From: Chlorobiales bacterium
GTDB taxonomy: Bacteria > Bacteroidota > Chlorobiia > Chlorobiales > Chlorobiaceae
DNA: 5,094 bases
Assembly (NCBI GenBank): GCA_022360355.1
Contig: JAKSCY010000813.1
Coordinates: 1 to 5,094, forward strand
Direction: 5' to 3'
The position numbers were made by a program, and so were the translations under genes. This document shows, one piece after another, positions 1 to 5,094 of the stretch (position 1 is the stretch's first letter; the number at the start of each line of letters is the position of its first letter). The notes under the pieces were generated by a model. The model ran no database searches and was not told the origin of the DNA. It saw only the letters and a program-made list of their open reading frames with translations.

Positions 1-750
1 CCTGTTCGAACCCAGATTATCGGAGTCAGGACAGATAGTGTTGCCGTTCGTTCTCTTACCCGGTCTCTTCTGGTTTACGGAAAGGTGGCCCATGATCCGA
101 AACTCTGGGTGGCACAGAATGAGTATATCGAAGCCTTGAAACTGGGCGATCGTTCTCTCATTCAGTCGGCTGAGTTGAAGCTTCGGTTTCTGGGCCTTTC
201 TCAGGAATGGATCGGCCTGATCAGAAAAGAGCGCAAATCTGATTTGGGCCTTCATTTGCCTGCCGGTAATGCTCAGGGTTATTTCGAGGCTTTTATCCAT
301 CAGGGAGATGTGGGGATTGTCAAGGTCGGTCAACAGGTAGACGTTCTCGATGAAAAGGGGCGTATTCTACAGGAAGGGATTATTGCAGCAATGGGGGTCA
401 TTGTCGATCCAAAAACCAGACTCGTACGGGCATTGGTGAAATCAGACAAAAGCATCGATTTCAAGTCCAACACTTTTGTGCAGTTTCGGATTCGGATTCC
501 ATTAGGGAATCGCCTGAGCGTTCCACGTGAGGCCATTCTTTTCAACGGGGATCATAATATGGTGTATGCCGTTGCCGGTAACGGTCGTTTTGTAGCCCGA
601 AAGGTTGAGCTTGGGGATGAAGCCGAAGGTTATTTTGAGATTCTGGAAGGCGTTGAAGAGGGCGACACCGTTGTGACCAACGGGCATTTTCTTATCGACT
701 CGGAAACCCAGATTAAAACGGGCGGAACAAGTGCAGGCCATCAACATTAA
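1..750 (+). CDS. cusB: CusB-like RND periplasmic adaptor (membrane-fusion protein), 5'-truncated by window edge
   Basis: This is the periplasmic adaptor that bridges the RND permease encoded next to an outer-membrane channel; in CusB-type proteins it also helps pass Cu(I)/Ag(I) to the pump. The frame is open from base 1, giving 249 residues. The first visible stretch (IIGVRTDSV, residues 6-14, then LTRSLLVYGKV at 19-29) matches the usual start of the mature CusB core, so the true start lies left of the window; the GTG at 85 has no spaced Shine-Dalgarno and sits inside conserved sequence. Next come a helical segment (AQNEYIEAL, 38-46; LRFLGLSQEWI, 61-71), a beta-barrel part (VKVGQQVDVLD, 107-117; IVDPKTRLVRALV, 134-146) and the membrane-proximal domain ending in GHFLIDSETQIK (228-239). 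The tail is GHQH. Both lipoyl half-motifs seem to be missing. The stop is 11 nt before cusA, so the two are surely one operon. The adaptor family is certain; metal specificity is inferred from the partner. Confidence 0.93.
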   Translation, partial: PVRTQIIGVRTDSVAVRSLTRSLLVYGKVAHDPKLWVAQNEYIEALKLGDRSLIQSAELKLRFLGLSQEWIGLIRKERKSDLGLHLPAGNAQGYFEAFIHQGDVGIVKVGQQVDVLDEKGRILQEGIIAAMGVIVDPKTRLVRALVKSDKSIDFKSNTFVQFRIRIPLGNRLSVPREAILFNGDHNMVYAVAGNGRFVARKVELGDEAEGYFEILEGVEEGDTVVTNGHFLIDSETQIKTGGTSAGHQH

Positions 751-754
751 AGGA
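749..754 (+). promoter_or_regulatory. Ribosome binding site of cusA
   Basis: AAAGGA overlaps the TAA stop of the adaptor gene and lies 7 nt before the ATG at 762. It supports this ATG as the start and suggests that translation of the permease follows directly from that of the adaptor. Confidence 0.75.
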
Positions 755-761
755 AGCAGGC

Positions 762-3700
762 ATGGTTGAAAAGATCATAGCCTTTTGCAGCAGGCAACCT
801 GTTTTTGTTGTCCTTGCGACCATATTCGGCATCGGGTGGGGGATATATTCACTGAACCGTATTCCTCTCGATGCCATTCCTGATCTTTCAGATCCTCAGG
901 TCATCGTTCTTACCGAGTGGAACGGCCGTGCCCCCGACCTCATAGAGGATCAGATCACCTATCCTATTGTGTCGAGCATGGTGGCTGCTCCCAAAGTCAC
1001 CGATGTGCGCGGCTATTCCATGTTCGGGCTGAGCTTTGTCTATGTTCTTTTCGAAGAAGGCACCGACCTTTACTGGGCACGATCCAGGACGATCGAATAT
1101 CTCGCGAAGATACGCGAACAGCTTCCGGAGGGAGCCAACCCCGCTCTGGGTCCTGACGCCTCGGGAGTGGGTTGGGTTCTTCAATACTCGATTGTCGATG
1201 AGAGCGGGCGGAACTCCATCGAAGATCTGCGTTCTTTTCAGGACTGGAAGCTACGTTATCTTCTCGAAGCGGTTCCCGGGGTTGCCGAAGTGGCGAGTGT
1301 GGGCGGTTATGTCAAGCAATATCAGATCCAGATCAACCCCAATGCCTTGCTGTATTACGGTTTGTCCATTCAAGACGTTATACGGAAGGTCAAAGAGTCC
1401 AATCGCGATGTCGGCGGAAAGATTTTAGAGCAATCGGAGCGTGAGTACTTTATCCGGGGTCTCGGGTATCTCAAGAGCCTGGAGGATATTGAAAATATAG
1501 CTGTCGACGTCAGTTCGGACGGTGCTCCCATTCTCATCAAGCACATTGCAAACGTGAAGCTTGTTCCGGAGCTCAGGCGCGGTGCATCGGATCTGAACGG
1601 CAAGGGTGAGGCGGCATCGGCTATCGTCGTTACACGCTACGGCTCGGATGCCTATCGGATTATCGACAAGGTCAAAGAGGTGTTGCAGCGTGTAGAGCCC
1701 TCGCTCCCGGAGGGAAGCCGGATAGAGATCACCTATGACCGTTCCCGGCTTATCGGTCGTTCCATCGATACGTTAAGCAAAAAACTGATCGAGGAAATGC
1801 TTGTGGTCGGTGCGATAGTGCTTGTCTTCCTCTTTCATTTTCGTTCCGCTCTGGTGCCGTTTGTTACACTTCCTGTCGCTATCATTCTTTCGTTCATACC
1901 CATGTACTATTCCGGGGCATCCTCCAACATCATGTCCCTGGGAGGGATTGCCATTGCAATCGGTGCCATGGTGGATGCGGCGATTATTCTTGTGGAAAAT
2001 TGCCATAAAGGTCTTGAAAAATGGGAGTCGGAGGGGAAGAAGGAAGATGTTTCCAAAGTGCTGCTCCACTCTTCTCAGGAAGTCGCCCGTCCGATCTTCT
2101 TTTCGCTCCTGGTTATCGCCGTGTCGTTTATGCCTGTTTTTACTCTTGAGGGGCAGGAGGGCCGGTTGTTCAAGCCATTGGCTTTTTCCAAAAATTTCTC
2201 CATGTTTTTTGCGGCTGTTCTGGCTATCACGCTTGCTCCGGTTCTCATTCAATGGCTGCTGCGCATTCCAAAAAAAGTCGAGTTCAGGAACCGCTGGTTG
2301 ACCAGGGTCGTAAACTTCTTTTGGGCAGGACGTATTCATTCGGAGGAAACTCATCCGGTTTCCCGGCTGCTTCATCGGATCTATACACCTGTCCTGACGT
2401 TTGTTCTGAAACATCGAAACGGAGCTATTCTGGTTTCCCTTGCCCTCATTTTGAGTATTGTGCCGGTATACTCCAAACTTGGTCAGGAGTTCATGCCTCC
2501 GCTCAATGAAGGCGACCTTTTATATATGCCCACGACGCTTCCGGGGATTTCCATTGAAAAGGCAAAGGAGTGGCTGCAGCAACAGAACAAATTGATCGGG
2601 GAGTTCGATGAAGTCGAGTCTGTTTTCGGAAAGATTGGCCGTGCCGAAACGGCAACCGACCCTGCACCGCTTTCTATGGTGGAAACCGTCATTCAACTGC
2701 ATCCCCAGGACGAATGGCCCGAAAGTTATCATGAGCGCTGGTACTCTTCATGGATGCCCGAGTTTCTCAAGCCCGCTTTTCGTATTGTCTGGCCGGAGAT
2801 GAAACGGCGCGATTGGGACGAATTTATCGATGCTTTGAACAAGACGGTGAATTTGCCGGGCACTACCAATGCATGGACATTTCCCATCAAGACACGCATT
2901 GACATGCTTACGACAGGGATAAGAACGCCCATCGGGATCAAGGTCTATGGGGATAACCTTGATGAGATAGAGAAAATCGCGGTTCAGGTTGAGCAAAAAG
3001 TTCAGAACCTTGAAGGGACGCGATCCGTCATTGCCGAACGGTCACAGGGCGGATACTATATCGATATCAGGCTGAAAAGGGAGAACCTTGCTGCATACGG
3101 ACTGAGTGTGGAGCAGGCCAACAAGTTGATAGAGGGGGTTATCGGGGGGCAGAATGTCACAACGATTATTGCCGGCCGTGAGCGATATCCCGTCAACATC
3201 CGCTACCAGTCCTCGTTCAGGTCGACTACCGAAAAAATCAAACGGGCGCTGGTTTCCGTTTCCGGGGAAAAACATATCCCCCTTTCGGAGATCGCCGATG
3301 TAATGACCAGTCGCGGCCCGGCAGTAATAAAGGACGAAAACGGCCTGCTCACTTCCTGGGTTTATGTGGACCTTGAATCGGACCAGGATATCGCGAAATA
3401 CGTTGAACGGCTCAAAAACACGCTTCAGGAGCCGGGGCTGTTTCCTGTAGGGTACACCTATGCCATCAGCGGCCAGTTTGAGTTTATGGAGCGGGCGACG
3501 AAGCGGCTGCTCATGGTTATTCCATTGACGCTTTTAATCATCGTGCTGCTCTTGTACATGAACACCCGTTCCTGGATTCGCACCGGAATTGTTTTATTGG
3601 CGGTCCCATTTTCTCTCGTGGGAGCTTTCTGGATTCTTTATTTTCTGGACTACAACCTCAGTATTGCCGTGTGGGTCGGTATTATCGCGCTTGCCGGTGT

Positions 3701-4034
3701 CGATGCGGAAACAGGGGTCATTATGCTGCTTTACCTCGATCTTGCCTACAAAAGGTTCAAAGAAAAAAATCAGATGAACACAAAAGAGGACCTGAGGCAA
3801 GCGGTCATGGAAGGAGCCGTCAAACGGGTCCGCCCGAAAATGATGACGGTTGCTGCGTTGTTTCTGGGGCTTCTTCCCATTATGTGGTCGGGTGTTCACG
3901 AGACCGGGGCCGATGTGATGAAACGAATCGCCGCTCCCATGGTGGGTGGTATTTTTACCTCTTTTATCATGGAGCTGTTGATTTATCCATGCATCTACAT
4001 GATCTGGAAAGAGCGATCGCTAAAGCGGAGTTGA
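762..4034 (+). CDS. cusA: CusA-like heavy-metal efflux RND permease (Cu(I)/Ag(I) class)
   Basis: Complete 1090-residue inner-membrane proton/metal antiporter of the HME-RND family, working as a trimer with the adaptor encoded upstream. Twelve membrane segments are visible: about 13-30, 346-360, 365-383, 390-412, 443-462, 479-500, 553-570, 915-933, 940-962, 967-993, 1026-1045 and 1055-1082, with the two large periplasmic loops after TM1 and TM7. TM4 carries GAMVDAAIILVEN (401-413), the Cu/Ag form of the motif rather than the Zn/Co/Ni (CzcA) form. The proton relay D405, E983 and K1026 corresponds to E. coli D405, E939 and K984. The periplasmic metal-site triad is kept as M589 (LLYMP), M639 (LSMVE) and M715 (IDMLT), equivalent to M573, M623 and M672. 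R83, E583, D633, E641 and R712 are also kept. E. coli CusA has 1047 residues; most of the extra length is a 27-residue insertion within 653-686. Start ATG is supported by AAAGGA 7 nt upstream. E. coli comparisons are from memory. Copper or silver as substrate is a strong inference, not proven. Confidence 0.97.
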   Translation: MVEKIIAFCSRQPVFVVLATIFGIGWGIYSLNRIPLDAIPDLSDPQVIVLTEWNGRAPDLIEDQITYPIVSSMVAAPKVTDVRGYSMFGLSFVYVLFEEGTDLYWARSRTIEYLAKIREQLPEGANPALGPDASGVGWVLQYSIVDESGRNSIEDLRSFQDWKLRYLLEAVPGVAEVASVGGYVKQYQIQINPNALLYYGLSIQDVIRKVKESNRDVGGKILEQSEREYFIRGLGYLKSLEDIENIAVDVSSDGAPILIKHIANVKLVPELRRGASDLNGKGEAASAIVVTRYGSDAYRIIDKVKEVLQRVEPSLPEGSRIEITYDRSRLIGRSIDTLSKKLIEEMLVVGAIVLVFLFHFRSALVPFVTLPVAIILSFIPMYYSGASSNIMSLGGIAIAIGAMVDAAIILVENCHKGLEKWESEGKKEDVSKVLLHSSQEVARPIFFSLLVIAVSFMPVFTLEGQEGRLFKPLAFSKNFSMFFAAVLAITLAPVLIQWLLRIPKKVEFRNRWLTRVVNFFWAGRIHSEETHPVSRLLHRIYTPVLTFVLKHRNGAILVSLALILSIVPVYSKLGQEFMPPLNEGDLLYMPTTLPGISIEKAKEWLQQQNKLIGEFDEVESVFGKIGRAETATDPAPLSMVETVIQLHPQDEWPESYHERWYSSWMPEFLKPAFRIVWPEMKRRDWDEFIDALNKTVNLPGTTNAWTFPIKTRIDMLTTGIRTPIGIKVYGDNLDEIEKIAVQVEQKVQNLEGTRSVIAERSQGGYYIDIRLKRENLAAYGLSVEQANKLIEGVIGGQNVTTIIAGRERYPVNIRYQSSFRSTTEKIKRALVSVSGEKHIPLSEIADVMTSRGPAVIKDENGLLTSWVYVDLESDQDIAKYVERLKNTLQEPGLFPVGYTYAISGQFEFMERATKRLLMVIPLTLLIIVLLLYMNTRSWIRTGIVLLAVPFSLVGAFWILYFLDYNLSIAVWVGIIALAGVDAETGVIMLLYLDLAYKRFKEKNQMNTKEDLRQAVMEGAVKRVRPKMMTVAALFLGLLPIMWSGVHETGADVMKRIAAPMVGGIFTSFIMELLIYPCIYMIWKERSLKRS

Positions 4035-4182
4035 AGAAAGTCAGGGGACATTGTTAGCGCAGTTATACCAGCAGGCTATTCCGATCGCCTCCTATGTTCC
4101 CGTATTTCCTTGATTTTTTCGCAATGATGTGGGATTTTGTTTGATCCATCCTGGATACATAGAGATTTTGTGACAGTAAACG

Positions 4183-4187
4183 AGGAG
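4183..4187 (+). promoter_or_regulatory. Ribosome binding site of the rhodanese gene
   Basis: AGGAG lies 8 nt before the ATG at 4196 and decides that start. The gap from cusA (4035-4195) otherwise holds no gene and no hairpin followed by a T-run, so read-through from the pump operon is possible. A separate promoter was looked for, but no pair of boxes better than 3 of 6 matches each was found. Confidence 0.75.
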
Positions 4188-4195
4188 CAGGCGTT

Positions 4196-4588
4196 ATGGA
4201 TGAGCAACTGCGGTATTACGGGAACAAACTTGCTTTTGAAACGGACTCCTGGGACCTCCGGGTGGCATTGGAAGCGGGAGAAAACATCGTGGTAGTTGAT
4301 GCCCGTTCGCCGGAAGCATATCAGAGGGAGCACATTCCGGGAGCAATCAATCTTCCTCATCGAAAGATGAGTGAGGAAACAACAGGGCAGCTCGATAAAG
4401 GTGCATTGATTGTTGTCTACTGTGATGGTATAGGGTGCAACGCTTCAACAAAGGGGGCCTTGAATATGGCCAATCTCGGGTTTCGGGTAAAAGAACTTAT
4501 CGGCGGTCTGGATTGGTGGAAGCGTGATGGTTACAAGACAGAAGGAAGCCCACCGGGAACAAACTCCTCTGTATGTGGCTGCGGCTGA
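4196..4588 (+). CDS. Single-domain rhodanese-like sulfurtransferase
   Basis: A 130-residue cytoplasmic protein (no signal peptide or membrane segment) made of one rhodanese domain. Family members carry sulfane sulfur as a cysteine persulfide and pass it to acceptors such as cyanide, thiols or partner proteins. Visible landmarks are VVVDARSPEAY (32-42), the conserved HIPGAINLPH (46-55), the strand and active loop VVYCDGIGCNAS (73-84) and the C-terminal IGGLDWWKRDGY (102-113). C76 is the expected persulfide-forming cysteine. C81 closes the same loop, in the position where classical enzymes often have Arg or another residue, as in the rhodanese domains fused to some ArsR regulators. The last residues are VCGCG, adding C127 and C129. 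Length is normal for a single domain. It lies 161 nt after cusA on the same strand, so it may share the metal-stress operon or be independent. The physiological sulfur donor and acceptor cannot be told from the sequence. Confidence 0.93.
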   Translation: MDEQLRYYGNKLAFETDSWDLRVALEAGENIVVVDARSPEAYQREHIPGAINLPHRKMSEETTGQLDKGALIVVYCDGIGCNASTKGALNMANLGFRVKELIGGLDWWKRDGYKTEGSPPGTNSSVCGCG

Positions 4589-4908
4589 AATGTTGTCAAC
4601 GCGCATGAGGAACACATCACAGGGTACAACGCTTTAGAGGCATGTAACAGAGACGGAAGGCCCGTGGTTTACAATTTCGGAAGAACATAACAGATATTTT
4701 TGCCAATGAGCAAATGGCCGATGGTTTATGCGTCCACTATTTCTTGTTCTTAATCAAAGTTAACTTCGATATATTAGAAAAAACACCCCTACCCCAAGAT
4801 TATGTCATTGAACACAATACCGTCGATGTGGCGGAAATGGATGTCACAGCGATCTGAACCCGACACGGTCAGGGGAGTTTCCTTTTATTGAGAAAAAAAG
4901 GAGTTCTC
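4589..4908 (+). other. 320-nt intergenic region without a convincing gene
   Basis: This gap is more AT-rich than its neighbours. I translated all six frames. The longest ATG-started frame is 4714-4857 on the + strand (47 codons plus TGA), which lacks a Shine-Dalgarno and resembles nothing I recognise. The frame following the rhodanese stop stays open for 33 codons to a TAA at 4688, also without a recognisable product. No hairpin plus T-run terminator is visible after the rhodanese. The region contains a weak promoter candidate (4747-4775) and a C-rich patch (CCCCTACCCC, near 4786-4795), and ends in the structured leader of the C69 gene. It is most simply the end of one transcription unit and the 5' leader of the next. 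Confidence 0.6.
4747..4775 (+). promoter_or_regulatory. Possible weak sigma70-type promoter for the C69 peptidase gene
   Basis: TATATT at 4770-4775 matches the -10 consensus at 5 of 6 bases. It is preceded after 17 nt by TTCTTA at 4747-4752, which matches the -35 box at only 3 of 6. It sits in the most AT-rich part of the gap and would give a 5' leader of roughly 125-130 nt. AT-rich DNA yields such matches by chance, so this is a candidate only. Confidence 0.27.
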
Positions 4909-4909
4909 A
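4880..4909 (+). promoter_or_regulatory. Ribosome binding site of the C69 gene, within two overlapping potential hairpins
   Basis: The Shine-Dalgarno AAGGAG (4898-4903) is 5 nt from the ATG at 4909 and firmly sets that start. Two pairings can be drawn. TCCTTTT (4880-4886) is complementary to AAAAGGA (4896-4902) and would hide the Shine-Dalgarno in a 7-bp stem. TGAGAA (4889-4894) is complementary to TTCTCA (4904-4909) and would present the Shine-Dalgarno in a 9-nt loop, with the A of the start codon paired. The ribosome binding site is well supported; a regulatory role for the structures is speculative. Confidence 0.6.
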
Positions 4910-5094
4910 TGAAAAAGATCATTGCGGTTACTTTGTTGCTCAGCTTGATGAGTGCGGTGCAGGCTTTCGCTTGTACGACAATCCTGGTCACAAAAGGAGC
5001 ATCTGCTGACGGTTCGGTCATGGTAGCTCATTCCGACGATAGTGAATTATTCGACCAGCGTCTGGTCTACGTTCCGGCGGCTGATCATAAGCCC
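4909..5094 (+). CDS. Secreted peptidase family C69 (PepD-like dipeptidase), N-terminal part, 3'-truncated by window edge
   Basis: Only the first 62 codons are present and the frame runs off the right edge. Residues 1-21 form a signal peptide: MKK, a hydrophobic core IIAVTLLLSLM, and an AFA cleavage site before C22. Cys22 then begins ACTTILVTKG and ADGSVMVAHSDD (33-44), the characteristic N-terminus of the C69 family of N-terminal-nucleophile dipeptidases, in which this cysteine becomes the free catalytic N-terminus. Signal-peptide cleavage alone would therefore expose the nucleophile in the periplasm or outside the cell. The expected role is hydrolysis of dipeptides or other amide bonds, but many family members have no known substrate. 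C22 could also be read as a lipobox cysteine, yet Phe at -2 and the family match argue against lipidation. ATG is chosen because of the strong AAGGAG 5 nt upstream. The 320-nt gap suggests a transcription unit separate from the pump and rhodanese genes. Confidence 0.88.
   Translation, partial: MKKIIAVTLLLSLMSAVQAFACTTILVTKGASADGSVMVAHSDDSELFDQRLVYVPAADHKP

Noticed and set aside
85..87. GTG at 85 as the start of the adaptor gene
   Set aside because: The frame is open from base 1 and the upstream 28 codons match the conserved CusB core (IIGVRT); there is no properly spaced Shine-Dalgarno. The gene is cut by the window edge.
1822..2301. 159-residue open frame on the + strand inside cusA
   Set aside because: Shadow of the cusA membrane region in another frame (S, F, L and R-rich), with no Shine-Dalgarno or family match.
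1773..2414. 213-residue open frame on the - strand
   Set aside because: It lies wholly within cusA, shows no recognisable domain and is rich in H, R and N as expected of an antisense shadow.
3671..4057. 128-residue frame overlapping the end of cusA
   Set aside because: Runs through the conserved TM10-TM12 coding region of cusA in another frame and has no recognisable product.
4071..4120. Possible terminator after cusA (AGGC/GCCT pairing, then a T6 run near 4114)
   Set aside because: The stem is only 4 bp and the T-run is about 25 nt further on, so it does not make an intrinsic terminator.
4590..4637. Short frame starting ATG at 4590, overlapping the end of the rhodanese stop region
   Set aside because: Only 15 codons, no Shine-Dalgarno and no recognisable sequence.
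4586..4690. TGA after the rhodanese read through as selenocysteine, adding 33 codons
   Set aside because: The catalytic residue is already Cys76, the protein ends where the family ends, and I see no SECIS-like hairpin just after the TGA.

Overview
The window carries the end of a CusBA-type heavy-metal efflux operon (Cu(I)/Ag(I) class by its motifs), a small single-domain rhodanese, and the start of a secreted family C69 (dipeptidase-type) peptidase. All genes are on the + strand. A tripartite RND pump with a periplasmic adaptor, plus a signal peptide on the last gene, points to a Gram-negative (diderm) bacterium. Base composition looks close to balanced in the genes and more AT-rich in the gaps. 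Phylum cannot be fixed from this window; the compact adaptor and long CusA variant fit my impression of Desulfobacterota or Chlorobiota-like anaerobes, but this is a weak inference.

Layout: 1-750 is the C-terminal 249 residues of a CusB-like membrane-fusion (adaptor) protein whose start lies left of the window. After an 11-nt gap that contains the ribosome binding site, 762-4034 encodes a complete 1090-residue CusA-like inner-membrane RND permease. A 161-nt gap with no clear terminator follows, then a 130-residue rhodanese (4196-4588). A 320-nt gap (4589-4908) holds no convincing gene, a possible weak sigma70-type promoter, and a potential RNA structure around the next ribosome binding site. 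From 4909 to the right edge is the N-terminal 62 residues of the C69 peptidase, with a signal peptide placed directly before the putative catalytic cysteine.

How they work together: the adaptor and permease would form a proton-driven pump with an outer-membrane channel that is not seen here, moving metal out of the periplasm or cytoplasm. The permease keeps the periplasmic methionine triad and the intramembrane D/E/K proton relay of E. coli CusA, but has lost both partners of two of the four methionine pairs proposed as a metal relay. It also has a 27-residue insertion in the porter region. The rhodanese may be only a neighbour; sulfur-transfer and metal-stress genes do co-occur, but nothing here proves co-transcription. 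The C69 gene looks like a separate unit.

I see no mobile element, CRISPR array, tRNA or rRNA. I found no clear new system; the most interesting points are the coordinated methionine-pair loss in CusA, the apparently lipoyl-less adaptor, and the paired hairpins at the C69 start.
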